The position numbers and the translations under genes are program-made. The notes under the pieces are model-generated. The model was not told the DNA's origin and made no database searches. It saw only the letters and a program-made list of their open reading frames with translations. DNA of 64,000 nucleotides from Oxalobacteraceae bacterium AB_14 (GTDB taxonomy: Bacteria; Pseudomonadota; Gammaproteobacteria; Burkholderiales; Burkholderiaceae_D): contig KB906724.1 of assembly GCA_000381565.1 (NCBI GenBank), positions 10,085-74,084 on the forward strand. The letters run 5' to 3'. This document shows positions 8,066 through 17,461 of this stretch, piece after piece (the stretch's first letter is position 1; every line of letters starts with the position of its first letter).

Positions 8066-9193
8066 ATGCGCAACCCAGTCCGCCGAATCGTCCGCGCCAG
8101 ATACTGGGTGGCGGCGGGCTGCGCAGCAATCTTGCTGGCCGGTTGCGCCCAATTCAAGTACTACATGCAAGCCGCCCAGGGCCAGTATGCGCTGTGGTCG
8201 GACGCCCGTCCGATTGAGGACTGGCTGGGCGATCCGTCCACCGACCCCCAACTCAAGGCCCGCCTGGAAAAAGCGTTGTTAATACGCCGCTTCGCCGTCA
8301 AGGAACTGGGCCTGCCCGACAACGCCAGCTACAAGAACTACGCCGCGCTGACGCGCCCCTTCGTGCTGTGGAACGTGGTGGCGACGCCGGAGCTGTCGCT
8401 GCGGCCGATCCAGTGGTGCTTCCCGATCGCCGGCTGCGTCAGCTATCGCGGCTACTACAGCAAGGAAGACGCGATGGCCTACGCCGACGAGCTGCGCAAG
8501 GAGAACGACGACGCCCAGGTCGGCGGCGTGCCGGCGTATTCCACGCTGGGCTGGTTCAGCGATCCGCTGCTGTCGACCTTCATCAACTATTCCGACGCCG
8601 AGCTGGCGCGCATGGTGTTCCACGAGCTGGCGCACCAGGTGGTCTACGTGCAGGGCGATTCGCAGTTCAACGAAGGCTTCGCGACGGCGGTGGAGGAGGC
8701 CGGCGTGGCGCGCTGGCTGGAGCTGTACGGCACCGATCCGATGCGCGAGGCCTACACCCGCTACAACGCGCGCCGCCAGGATTTCCTCGACCTGCTGGTG
8801 CGCCACCGCAAAATGCTGGCCGACACCTACGCCGGCAAAACCAGCACCCGCCACAAGCGCGCGGAGAAGGCGCGCATCTTCGCCCACCTGAAAACCGAGT
8901 ACCAAAAGTTGAAGGACAGCTGGGGCGGCTACGCCGGCTACGACCGCTGGTTTGCCGAGCCGCTGACCAACGCCCACCTCAGTGCTGTGGGAACTTACCA
9001 CGATTTTTTGCCCGCCTTCCGTTCCTTGCTAAAGCAGGAACGAACGTTCGTGCGATTTTATGGTGCAGTGCAAAAATTAGCTTCTCTTGATCTAGTTCAA
9101 CGCCAGCAGCAGCTGCAGCAACTGGGCCGCCCGGTAATGCTCAACGCGGAGACCGCCAAGGAGCCGGCCACCGCGTGGGAAGGCATGCATTGA
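8066..9193 (+). CDS. lipoprotein zinc aminopeptidase (DUF2265/COG4324 type)
   Basis: 375 residues. A lipobox LLAGC follows a short hydrophobic segment, so it is probably membrane-anchored in the periplasm. The zinc motif HELAH lies at 186-190 with a third ligand in NEGFAT (E203), the gluzincin pattern. Proteins of this group are annotated as predicted aminopeptidases and are rarely characterised. The last 130 bases (from about 9025) are clearly AT-richer than the rest. Likely co-transcribed with the upstream oxidoreductase. Confidence 0.8.
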   Translation: MRNPVRRIVRARYWVAAGCAAILLAGCAQFKYYMQAAQGQYALWSDARPIEDWLGDPSTDPQLKARLEKALLIRRFAVKELGLPDNASYKNYAALTRPFVLWNVVATPELSLRPIQWCFPIAGCVSYRGYYSKEDAMAYADELRKENDDAQVGGVPAYSTLGWFSDPLLSTFINYSDAELARMVFHELAHQVVYVQGDSQFNEGFATAVEEAGVARWLELYGTDPMREAYTRYNARRQDFLDLLVRHRKMLADTYAGKTSTRHKRAEKARIFAHLKTEYQKLKDSWGGYAGYDRWFAEPLTNAHLSAVGTYHDFLPAFRSLLKQERTFVRFYGAVQKLASLDLVQRQQQLQQLGRPVMLNAETAKEPATAWEGMH

Positions 9194-9382
9194 TGTTGCG
9201 GTGCAGCATAAAAAGCCGTTAGAAGCCGCGTTCAAATATGCTTAAATGCGCTTGCGTCTGAGCTTGCTGCCCGATAGCATCGTCATAAGTAGGCTCCGGA
9301 AGTTCGCATAGACGAATCCCCCGACCCTGAACCGGCACTGTGCGCCGGACCTTACAACGATAATCGAGACACGAGGCACAGG

Positions 9383-11074
9383 ATGGAAAAAATCTGGTTG
9401 AAGTCGTACCCGCCCGGCATGCTGACGGAGATCGACACGAGCCAATACCGCTCGCTGGTGCAATTGATGGAAGAATCCTTCCACAAGTTCGCGGACCGCA
9501 ACGCCTACGTCTGCATGGACAAATTCCTCACCTATGCCGAAGTGGACGCGTATTCCAAGCGCCTGGGCGCCTGGCTGCAAAGCCGCGGCATGAAGAAGGG
9601 CGCGCGGGTCGCCGTCATGATGCCCAACGTGCTGCAGTATCCGATCGCCATCGCCGCCATCCTGCGCGCCGGCTACACCGTGGTCAACATCAATCCGCTG
9701 TACACGCCGCGCGAACTGGAGCACCAGCTCAACGACTCGGGCAGCGAAGCCATCCTGATCCTGGAAAATTTCGCGACCACGCTGGAGCAGGTGCTGGGCC
9801 GAACACAAGTCAAGCACATCGTGGTGGCCAGCATGGGCGAGATGCTCGGCGGCCTCAAGGGCGCGCTGGTCAACTTCGTGGTGCGCAGCGTCAAGAAGAT
9901 GGTGCCGCCGTTCTCGCTGCCGAACGCGGTGCGCTTCAAGGACGCGCTGTCGCAAGGCGGCCGCATGAAGCTGACGCCGGTGTCGCTGGAACCCTCCGAT
10001 CCGGCCTTCCTGCAATACACGGGCGGCACCACCGGCGTCTCCAAGGGCGCCACGCTGACGCACCGCAACCTGGTGGCCAACCTGCTGCAGAACGAGGCCT
10101 GGTCCAAGCCGGCGCTGGGCAATGTGAGCGAGCAGATCACCATCGTGTGCGCGCTGCCGCTGTACCACATCTTCGCGCTGACCTGCTGCGCGATGTGGGG
10201 CACGCGGGTCGGCGCGCTGAACATCCTGATCCCGAATCCGCGCGACATCGGCGGCTTCATCAAGGAGCTGGGCAAGTACAAGTTCAACATGCTGCCGGCG
10301 GTGAACACGCTGTACAACGCGCTGCTGAACCATCCGGCGTTCGGCAGCCTGGACTTCTCGGCGCTGAAGATCTGCAACGGCGGCGGCATGGCGGTACAGC
10401 AGGCCGTCAACGATAAATGGCTGAAGGTGACGGGCGTGTCCATCATCGAAGGCTATGGCTTGTCCGAAACGTCGCCGGTGGCTACCTGCAACCGCGCCGA
10501 CAGCTCGGCCTTCACCGGCACCATCGGTTTGCCGGTACCGTCGACCGACATCGCTATCCTCGATGACGACGGCAAGGAAGTGGCGCTGGGCCAGCCGGGC
10601 GAGATCGCGATCCGCGGTCCGCAGGTGATGGCCGGCTACTGGAACCGTCCGGATGAAACCGCCAAGGTCATGACGGCCGACGGCTATTTCAAATCCGGCG
10701 ACGTCGGCGTAATGGACGAGAACGGCTTCGTGAAGATCGTCGACCGCAAGAAGGACATGATTTTGGTGTCCGGCTTCAACGTCTATCCGAACGAGCTGGA
10801 GGGCGTGATCGCGGCCCACCCGGGCGTGCTGGAGTGCGCTTGCATCGGCGTGCCGGACGAACATTCGGGCGAAGCGGTCAAGGTGTTCGTGGTGCGCCGC
10901 GATCCCAACCTGACGGCCGAGCAATTGATGGCTTATTGCAAAGAACAATTTACCGGCTATAAAAAGCCCAAATATATCGAGTTCCGCGAGGAGCTGCCCA
11001 AAACCAACGTCGGGAAAATCCTGCGGCGCATGCTGCGCGATGAACCACCCGGCCAGAACAAGAAAGCTGCGTAA
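9383..11074 (+). CDS. fadD1: long-chain acyl-CoA synthetase, copy 1
   Basis: 563 residues. AMP-forming ligase with P-loop YTGGTTGVSKGA, the GYGLSETSP segment, RGPQVMAGYWNRPDET and the C-terminal lysine region KTNVGKILRR. Activates fatty acids with ATP and CoA at the inner membrane for beta-oxidation. It begins almost exactly like the next gene (MEKIWLKSYP), and only three bases separate the two, so they form a tandem duplication like fadD1-fadD2 of Pseudomonas. The start has GAGG nearby. Confidence 0.92.
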   Translation: MEKIWLKSYPPGMLTEIDTSQYRSLVQLMEESFHKFADRNAYVCMDKFLTYAEVDAYSKRLGAWLQSRGMKKGARVAVMMPNVLQYPIAIAAILRAGYTVVNINPLYTPRELEHQLNDSGSEAILILENFATTLEQVLGRTQVKHIVVASMGEMLGGLKGALVNFVVRSVKKMVPPFSLPNAVRFKDALSQGGRMKLTPVSLEPSDPAFLQYTGGTTGVSKGATLTHRNLVANLLQNEAWSKPALGNVSEQITIVCALPLYHIFALTCCAMWGTRVGALNILIPNPRDIGGFIKELGKYKFNMLPAVNTLYNALLNHPAFGSLDFSALKICNGGGMAVQQAVNDKWLKVTGVSIIEGYGLSETSPVATCNRADSSAFTGTIGLPVPSTDIAILDDDGKEVALGQPGEIAIRGPQVMAGYWNRPDETAKVMTADGYFKSGDVGVMDENGFVKIVDRKKDMILVSGFNVYPNELEGVIAAHPGVLECACIGVPDEHSGEAVKVFVVRRDPNLTAEQLMAYCKEQFTGYKKPKYIEFREELPKTNVGKILRRMLRDEPPGQNKKAA

Positions 11075-11077
11075 GAC

Positions 11078-12748
11078 ATGGAAAAAATTTGGCTGAAGTC
11101 CTACCCCGAAGGCGTGCCTGCTGAAATCGACAGCACGCAGTACCGCTCGGTGACGCACCTGCTGGAAGAATCGTTCCGCAAGTTCGCCGACCGCAACGCC
11201 TACGTCTGCATGGACAAGTTCGTCACGTATGGCGAGCTCGACAAGCTGTCGCTGCAGATGGGCGCCTGGCTGCAAAGCAAGGGCCTGAAGCCGGGCGCGC
11301 GCGTGGCGATCATGCTGCCGAACGTGCTGCAATATCCGGTGGCGATGGCGGCCATCCTGCGCGCCGGCTACACGGTGGTCAACGTCAACCCGCTGTACAC
11401 GCCGCGCGAGTTGCAGCACCAGCTGGTGGACTCCGGTTCGGAAGCGATCATCGTGCTGGAAAACTTCGCCACCACGGTGGAGCAGGTGCTGGCGCACACC
11501 CAGGTCAAGCACGTGGTCGTCGCCACCATGGGCGACATGCTGGGCACGCTGAAGGGGACGCTGGTCAACTTCGTGGTCCGCAATGTCAAGAAGATGGTGC
11601 CGTCGTTCTCGCTGCCGAACGCAGTGTCGTTCAAGCAGGTGCTGGCCGAGGGTTCGCGCCTGACGCTCAATCCGGTCAAGCAGGGCCATGACGACATCGC
11701 CTTCCTGCAATACACCGGCGGCACCACCGGCGTGTCCAAGGGCGCCGTGCTGCTGCACCGTAACATCATCGCCAACGTGCTGCAGAACGAAGCCTGGCTG
11801 CAATTCAAGCCGCAGGCCGAGCAGCTGGTGTTTGTGTGCGCGCTGCCGCTGTACCACATCTACTCGCTGACCATCAGCGCCTTCATGGGCATGCGCATGG
11901 GCGGCCTGAACCTGCTGGTGCCGAATCCGCGCGACATTCCTGGCTTCGTCAAGGAGCTGGCCAAGTACCGCGTGGCGGTGTTCCCTGCGGTGAACACGCT
12001 GTACAACGCGCTGCTCAACAACGCCGAGTTCGCCAAGCTGGACTTCTCGTCGTACTCGGTCTGCAACGGCGGCGGCATGGCCGTGCAGCAGGCCGTGGCC
12101 GACCGCTGGCTCAAGCTGACCGGCACGCCGATCATCGAAGGCTACGGCATGTCGGAAACCTCGCCGGTGGCCACCGCCAACCGGGTCGACATCAAGGAGT
12201 TCACCGGCACCATCGGCCTGCCGATTCCATCGACCGAAGTGTGCATCCTGGACGACGACGGCAACGTGCTGCCGCTGGGCGCGACCGGCGAGATCGCCAT
12301 CCGCGGCCCACAGGTGATGGCCGGCTACTGGAACCGTCCGGACGAAACCGCCAAGTCGATGACGGCCGACGGCTACTTCAAGACCGGCGACGTCGGCATC
12401 ATGAACGAGCAGGGCTTCACCCGCATCGTCGACCGCAAGAAGGACATGATCATCGTGTCCGGCTTCAACGTGTATCCGAACGAAGTGGAAGGCGTGGTGG
12501 CCTCGCATCCGGGCGTGCTGGAAGTGGCGTGCATCGGCGTGCCGGACAAGAACTCGGGCGAGGCGGTCAAGCTGTTCGTGGTGCGCAAGGACCCGAACCT
12601 GACCGCCGAGCAGCTGCTGGACTTCTGCAAGCACGAGCTGACCGCGTACAAGAAGCCGAAGTACATCGAGTTCCGCGATGAGCTGCCGAAGACCAACGTC
12701 GGCAAGATCCTGCGCCGCCAGCTGCGCGACGAAAAAGTCGCAGCGTAA
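11078..12748 (+). CDS. fadD2: long-chain acyl-CoA synthetase, copy 2
   Basis: 556 residues, closely similar to the upstream copy throughout, with the same adenylate-forming motifs (YTGGTTGVSKGA, GYGMSETSP, RGPQVMAGYW). In Pseudomonas the two paralogues prefer different chain lengths and conditions; whether this holds here is inference. A REP-like hairpin pair follows the stop. Confidence 0.92.
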   Translation: MEKIWLKSYPEGVPAEIDSTQYRSVTHLLEESFRKFADRNAYVCMDKFVTYGELDKLSLQMGAWLQSKGLKPGARVAIMLPNVLQYPVAMAAILRAGYTVVNVNPLYTPRELQHQLVDSGSEAIIVLENFATTVEQVLAHTQVKHVVVATMGDMLGTLKGTLVNFVVRNVKKMVPSFSLPNAVSFKQVLAEGSRLTLNPVKQGHDDIAFLQYTGGTTGVSKGAVLLHRNIIANVLQNEAWLQFKPQAEQLVFVCALPLYHIYSLTISAFMGMRMGGLNLLVPNPRDIPGFVKELAKYRVAVFPAVNTLYNALLNNAEFAKLDFSSYSVCNGGGMAVQQAVADRWLKLTGTPIIEGYGMSETSPVATANRVDIKEFTGTIGLPIPSTEVCILDDDGNVLPLGATGEIAIRGPQVMAGYWNRPDETAKSMTADGYFKTGDVGIMNEQGFTRIVDRKKDMIIVSGFNVYPNEVEGVVASHPGVLEVACIGVPDKNSGEAVKLFVVRKDPNLTAEQLLDFCKHELTAYKKPKYIEFRDELPKTNVGKILRRQLRDEKVAA

Positions 12749-12765
12749 CTATCGCCCGCCGGCCC

Positions 12766-12831
12766 CGTCGTCCTCGCGCAAGCGGGGACCCATGCTGAGT
12801 ATGGATTCCCGCCTGCGCGGGAATGACGTCG
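12766..12831. repeat. REP-like inverted pair, copy 1
   Basis: Two facing GC hairpins: CGTCGTCC...GGGGACC and GGATTCCCGC...GCGGGAATGACG. This is the repeat type seen also at 34584, 49534 and 56241, and it sits directly 3' of fadD2. Confidence 0.8.
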
Positions 12832-12856
12832 GCGGCAGCCGGGCGATTTTTCTATC

Positions 12857-13156
12857 CTAGTGGTGGTGTTCGAAACGCGGCCCTTTCTTGATGCAAGCGA
12901 GCCGCTTGTCCCTCATGGCGGCGGCCAGCCGCTGCCGCACTTCATGATCGTGATCGACATATCCTTCGACATTGGCCCTGCGGGCGCAATCGGCCCAGTG
13001 CTGGTCGTCGACGTCTTGCAGCCTTTCAAACTCGGCCAGTGACAGCACGACCACGGGATCGCGGTCGCCCTGTTCAACGACTATCGTCTGCGTCAGGGCC
13101 TGGTGCAAATAGCTATCCAGCTCTTGCGCAATTTCACTCTCTGTTACTTTTAACAT
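12857..13156 (-). CDS. Phd/YefM-type antitoxin-like protein, no toxin partner
   Basis: 99 residues. The first 50 residues (MLKVTESEIAQELDSYLHQA, then VVVEQGDRDPVVVLSLAEFERLQ) follow the Phd/YefM DNA-binding fold. The Arg- and His-rich C-terminal half would be the toxin-binding part. GGAGG lies seven bases before the ATG. No toxin-sized gene is adjacent on either side, so it is an orphan, a regulator, or paired in trans. The family call rests on the N-terminal pattern only. Confidence 0.6.
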   Translation of the reverse strand: MLKVTESEIAQELDSYLHQALTQTIVVEQGDRDPVVVLSLAEFERLQDVDDQHWADCARRANVEGYVDHDHEVRQRLAAAMRDKRLACIKKGPRFEHHH

Positions 13157-13291
13157 GTAGCGCCTCCATACGGTGATGGTCTAGCCAGTATAGGCCGTGT
13201 CGGCCCCGTTTCAAGCGCTAACCAGTCCGGGCCGGCCGTCGAGCGGCCGGTCTTTTACTGGACGTAGCGGGCGCGGCGGCCGCGCTGTGGA

Positions 13292-13741
13292 TCAGGAGCG
13301 GATCAGTGTTTCGATCGGCGGCACCTTGCGCGGCTTGCGGTCCGAATCGGTGGCGACGTAGGTCAGCGTGGCCTCGGTGACCTTGACGGTGCAGGCTTGC
13401 AGGCGGTTGCGCTCGGCATACACCTCGACGTTGACGGTAATGGACGTATTGCCAACCTTGATAATATCGGCATAAAACGACAGCAGGTCGCCCACGAACA
13501 CGGGATTCTTGAACACGAAGGAGTTCACCGAGATGGTCGCCACGCGGCCGTTGGCGCGGCGGGTAGCCGGCAGCGAGCCGGCGATGTCGACCTGCGCCAT
13601 GATCCAGCCGCCGAACACGTCGCCGTAGACGTTGGCGTCGGACGGCGCCGGCATCATGCGCAGTTCCGGCATCTTCCCGGCGGGCAGGCCGCGGTTGACG
13701 GTTTCGGCTTTGATGGTGGGGGGATTTTCGGGGGTGGTCAT
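13292..13741 (-). CDS. YciA-like acyl-CoA thioesterase (hot-dog fold)
   Basis: About 149 residues from ATG 13741, with AGAGAA upstream. Shows the hot-dog core with MPAPSDANVYGDVFGGWIM, where the Asp/Asn and GG helix form the YciA/ACOT active site, then VATISVNSFVFKNPVFVGD. Hydrolyses acyl-CoA to free acid and CoA. Divergent from the exporter gene, with 61 bases between the starts that must hold both promoters. Confidence 0.85.
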   Translation of the reverse strand: MTTPENPPTIKAETVNRGLPAGKMPELRMMPAPSDANVYGDVFGGWIMAQVDIAGSLPATRRANGRVATISVNSFVFKNPVFVGDLLSFYADIIKVGNTSITVNVEVYAERNRLQACTVKVTEATLTYVATDSDRKPRKVPPIETLIRS

Positions 13742-13802
13742 CGTGAATTCTCTTGAAGGGCTACAATTACCGGGATTGAACCATAAAAAGCCGACATCCG
13801 CC

Positions 13803-15674
13803 ATGCGCCGCTACGCCAACACCCCGCCAGCCCCCGACACCAAAGCCACGCCAGCCGCTCCCCAGCGCAGCGACATGGCCACATTGAAAACACTCTTCCC
13901 TTACCTGTGGGTCTACAAATGGCGCGTGTTGCTGGCGCTGGGTTGCCTGATCGGCGCCAAGCTGGCCAACGTCGGCGTGCCGGTCGTGATGAAGCGCCTG
14001 ATCGACAGCCTGAGCATCTCGCCCTCGCATCCGCAGGCGCTGCTGGTGCTGCCGCTCGGCGCGCTGGTGGCCTACGGCGTGCTGCGCGTGTCGACCACCC
14101 TGTTCACCGAGCTGCGCGAGTTCCTGTTCGCGCGCGTGACGCAGCGCGCCGTGCGCACCATCGCCTTGCAGGTGTTCCGCCATCTGCACGCGCTGTCGCT
14201 GCGCTTCCACCTGAACCGCCAGACCGGCGGCATGACGCGCGATATCGAGCGCGGCACGCGCGCGGTCGGTTCGCTGATCTCCTACACGCTGTTCAATATC
14301 CTGCCGACGCTGGTGGAGATCACGCTGGTGCTGGGCTACCTCGTCACGCACTACGACATCTGGTTCTCGGTGATCACCTTCGTCGCGCTGGTGACCTACA
14401 TCTCCTTCACCATCTTCGTCACCGACTGGCGCACGCACTTCCGCCGCACCATGAACGAACTGGACTCGAAGGCCAACACCAAGGCCATCGACTCGCTGAT
14501 CAACTACGAGACCGTCAAATACTTCGGCAACGAGGACTACGAAGCGAAGCGCTACGACGAAGGCTTGCAGCGCTACGAATCGGCCGCCGTCAAATCGCAG
14601 ACATCGCTGTCGCTGCTGAACACCGGGCAGTCGCTGATCATCGCCACCGCCGTCACGCTGATCCTGTGGCGCGCGACGCAGGGCGTCATCGACGGCAAGA
14701 TGACCTTGGGCGACCTGGTGCTGGTGAACTCCTTCATGATCCAGCTGTACATACCGCTCAACTTCCTCGGCGTGATCTACCGCGAGATCAAGCAAAGCCT
14801 GGCCGACATGGAGAAGCTGTTCTCGTTGCTGGACCAGAACCGCGAAGTGGCCGATGCGCCGGACGCGCAGCCGCTGGTCACGCATGGCGCGCAGGTGCGC
14901 TTCAACCATGTGGACTTCAGCTACGAATCCAAGCGCCAGATCCTGTTCGATGTGGACTTCACCATCGCGCCGGGCACCACGACGGCGGTGGTGGGCCACA
15001 GCGGCTCGGGCAAGTCGACCTTGTCGCGGCTGCTGTTCCGCTTCTACGAAGTCAACGCCGGCCCGAACGGGGGAGGCATCACCATCGACGGCCAGGACCT
15101 GCGCGCGGTCACGCAGGACACGCTGCGCCATGCGATCGGCATCGTGCCGCAGGATACGGTGCTGTTCAACGACACCATCGAATACAACATCGCCTACGGC
15201 CAGCCCGGCGCGACGAAGGAGCAGATCGTGGCGGCGGCGCGCGCGGCCTCCATTCATGACTTCATCGAGAGCCTGCCGGACGGCTACGCGACCATGGTTG
15301 GCGAGCGCGGTCTCAAACTCTCCGGCGGCGAGAAGCAGCGCGTGGCGATCGCCCGCACGCTGCTGAAGAATCCCGCCATCCTGATCTTCGACGAAGCCAC
15401 GTCCGCGCTGGACTCCAAGGCCGAGCAGGCGATCCAGGCGCAGCTGAAGGAAATCGCCAAGAGCCGCACGACGATGGTGATTGCGCACCGCCTGTCCACG
15501 GTGGCGGACGCGCAGCAGATCCTGGTGCTGGACCACGGCCGCATCGTCGAACGCGGCACGCACCAGTCGCTGCTGGCGGCGGACGGCTTGTACGCGCAGA
15601 TGTGGCAACGGCAGCAAGCCAAGGCCGATGAAGATTTGGCGTCGTCTCCCGACGACGTCGTGGATGCAGTCTAA
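13803..15674 (+). CDS. Atm1-type ABC exporter (permease-ATPase fusion)
   Basis: About 623 residues from ATG 13803. The transmembrane domain (residues ~40-330) contains FHLNRQTGGMTRDIERGT, characteristic of Atm1/HMT1/ABCB7 exporters that move glutathione-linked compounds and heavy-metal conjugates. The nucleotide-binding domain has Walker A GHSGSGKST (398-406), signature LSGGEKQRVAIART and Walker B ILIFDEATSALD. It acts as an inner-membrane homodimer. The transposon remnants start just after its stop. Confidence 0.9.
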   Translation: MRRYANTPPAPDTKATPAAPQRSDMATLKTLFPYLWVYKWRVLLALGCLIGAKLANVGVPVVMKRLIDSLSISPSHPQALLVLPLGALVAYGVLRVSTTLFTELREFLFARVTQRAVRTIALQVFRHLHALSLRFHLNRQTGGMTRDIERGTRAVGSLISYTLFNILPTLVEITLVLGYLVTHYDIWFSVITFVALVTYISFTIFVTDWRTHFRRTMNELDSKANTKAIDSLINYETVKYFGNEDYEAKRYDEGLQRYESAAVKSQTSLSLLNTGQSLIIATAVTLILWRATQGVIDGKMTLGDLVLVNSFMIQLYIPLNFLGVIYREIKQSLADMEKLFSLLDQNREVADAPDAQPLVTHGAQVRFNHVDFSYESKRQILFDVDFTIAPGTTTAVVGHSGSGKSTLSRLLFRFYEVNAGPNGGGITIDGQDLRAVTQDTLRHAIGIVPQDTVLFNDTIEYNIAYGQPGATKEQIVAAARAASIHDFIESLPDGYATMVGERGLKLSGGEKQRVAIARTLLKNPAILIFDEATSALDSKAEQAIQAQLKEIAKSRTTMVIAHRLSTVADAQQILVLDHGRIVERGTHQSLLAADGLYAQMWQRQQAKADEDLASSPDDVVDAV

Positions 15675-15689
15675 CTAAGGAAGCGACTT

Positions 15690-15800
15690 TGACGTCCTCC
15701 GCGCCCTAAAGGACGAGGATTCCTACATCTAGCGTCGCACGTCCGCGACGGAGAATGTTCAACGCAGCATTGAGATCGCGATCATGTACGCAACCACAAT
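15690..15800 (-). ncRNA. putative omega-RNA (reRNA) region at the tnpB element's downstream end
   Basis: In TnpB systems the guide RNA overlaps the 3' end of tnpB and the element's right end, and the guide is read from the flanking DNA. The matching stretch here is the minus strand from within tnpB to about 15690, so the guide would be copied from the last bases of the Atm1-type exporter gene. This part is not broken by the IS. Placement is by analogy only. Confidence 0.35.
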
Positions 15801-16093
15801 CACTACATTGCCACTCTCTTACTCCAAGGCCTGCGATACCTTTCGGACTCGAACCGGGCAAGGCGCCGCAATTCGAACAGGTTTGGGAGGTAAATCTTTC
15901 ATTCACTTCTACAAACCATGCGCCATGCTTAACAGCCTTGTACGCCAGTTTGTTGCGGAAGGACGACCAGCCGGCATCGAGAACGGACTTTGCCATGCTG
16001 GTCTTGGCAAGTCCGGCGGCGCTCACATTGCCCACCACGATGTAGTCGAACTCATGCACAAGACGGGTCGACAATTTATGGTGAAAATCGTTT

Positions 16094-16101
16094 CTGCAAT
16101 T
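16094..16101. repeat. 8-bp target duplication, left copy
   Basis: CTGCAATT directly left of the IS, identical to 17454-17461 on the right. This is the length expected for IS256-family insertion and shows a recent, intact transposition. Confidence 0.85.
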
Positions 16102-17453
16102 GAGGGTGTAAATAATTTTGTGTAAACGGTCATTTGGCAGGACACTGCCGCCATCAAGGAGAAATAATGACCGTTGTAAAGCGTAACAAGCGGGCCAAGC
16201 CCGATCCAGAACTGCTCAAACTGGCCGACAGCCTGCTGGCCAACTACCAGAAGCCCGAGGACCTGATCGGTGAAAACGGCCTGCTCAAGCAGCTCACCAA
16301 GATGCTGGTGGAGCGCGCCCTGGAGGTCGAGATGACTGGCCACCTGGGCCACGACAAGAGCGGCGATGTGACCAACGGTACCGCCAACACCCGCAACGGC
16401 CATAGCACCAAGACCCTAAAGGGCGATTTCGGCTCGCTGCCGCTGGATGTTCCCCGCGACCGCCAAGGAACGTTCGAGCCGCAGATCGTCGTCAAGCACC
16501 AGACCCGCTGGACCGGCTTCGACGACAAAATCATCTCGCTCTACGCGCGCGGCCTGAGCGTGCGGGAAATTCAAGGCCACCTGGAGGAGATGTATGGCAC
16601 CGAGGTGTCACCCACCCTCATCTCCAACGTCACGGACGCCGTCAGCGAGGATGTGAAGCTCTGGCAGGCCCGCCCGCTCGACGCCGTGTACCCGATCCTG
16701 TATCTCGACTGCATCCATGTGAAGGTGCGCGACAACGGCGCGGTGCGCACCAAGGCGGTCTACCTGGCCATCGGCGTCAACATGGAGGGCCACAAGGAGG
16801 TGCTGGGCCTGTGGATCTCCCAAACCGAGGGTGCCAAGTTCTGGTTGCAGGTCGTGACCGAACTCAAAAATCGCGGCGTGCAGGACATCTTCATCGCCTG
16901 TGTCGACGGTTTGAAAGGCTTCCCTGAAGCCATCGAGGCAGTCTACCCACAGACCACCGTTCAACTATGCATCGTCCACATGGTGCGCAATAGCTTGAAC
17001 TTCGTGCCCTGGAAGGCGCAGAAGGAAGTGGCCGCCGATTTGAAGCTGATTTACAGCGCGGCCACCGTCGACGAGGCTGAACTCAGGCTCGCGGAATTCG
17101 AGGAAAAATGGGATAAACAGTATAAACCAATAAGCCAGTCTTGGCGCCGCAACTGGGCCCGCGTCATACCGTTCTTCGACTACCCGCCGGAAATCCGCAA
17201 GGTGATTTACACCACGAACGCGATTGAATCGATTAATATGAGCCTGCGAAAAGTCACCAAGGCCCGCAGTTCCTTCCCGACCGATGATGCAGTCAGCAAG
17301 TTGTTTTACCTCGCGCTGAACAACATCAGCAAGAAGTGGACGATGCCGATACGGGACTGGAAAGCAGCGCTGAACCGCTTCGCCATCCAGTTTGAAGACC
17401 GGGTACCGCAGGCTTAAACGAAAACCCGTTTACACAGAATCCAGTACACCCCC
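16102..17453 (+). mobile_element. IS256-family insertion sequence, complete
   Basis: 1352 bp bounded by imperfect inverted repeats, about 22 of 28 bases matching (left begins GAGGGTGTA, right complement GGGGGTGTA, both then reaching TGTGTAAACGG), and by the 8-bp direct repeat CTGCAATT. Carries one transposase gene. Inserted into tnpB. Confidence 0.92.
16167..17417 (+). CDS. IS256-family (Mutator-type) transposase
   Basis: 416 residues from ATG 16167 with AGGAG upstream. The acidic catalytic residues fall in ILYLDCIHVKVRD, IACVDGLKGF and EFEEKWDKQY, and the C-terminal signature YTTNAIESINMSLRK is diagnostic of the family. No frameshift is seen, so it is likely active. Confidence 0.95.
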   Translation: MTVVKRNKRAKPDPELLKLADSLLANYQKPEDLIGENGLLKQLTKMLVERALEVEMTGHLGHDKSGDVTNGTANTRNGHSTKTLKGDFGSLPLDVPRDRQGTFEPQIVVKHQTRWTGFDDKIISLYARGLSVREIQGHLEEMYGTEVSPTLISNVTDAVSEDVKLWQARPLDAVYPILYLDCIHVKVRDNGAVRTKAVYLAIGVNMEGHKEVLGLWISQTEGAKFWLQVVTELKNRGVQDIFIACVDGLKGFPEAIEAVYPQTTVQLCIVHMVRNSLNFVPWKAQKEVAADLKLIYSAATVDEAELRLAEFEEKWDKQYKPISQSWRRNWARVIPFFDYPPEIRKVIYTTNAIESINMSLRKVTKARSSFPTDDAVSKLFYLALNNISKKWTMPIRDWKAALNRFAIQFEDRVPQA

Positions 17454-17461
17454 CTGCAATT
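17454..17461. repeat. 8-bp target duplication, right copy
   Basis: CTGCAATT directly right of the IS, matching 16094-16101. Confidence 0.85.

Noticed and set aside
9242-12634. Very long minus-strand open frame opposite the fadD pair (also similar frames opposite astD-astB and gdhB)
   Set aside because: Shadow of high-GC codon use; rich in His, Arg, Gln and Val with no domain, while the plus-strand genes are clear.
13208-13256. CCGGCCG/CGGCCGG hairpin with TCTTTT, as a terminator
   Set aside because: It points to the plus strand where no gene is transcribed; the neighbours are on the minus strand.
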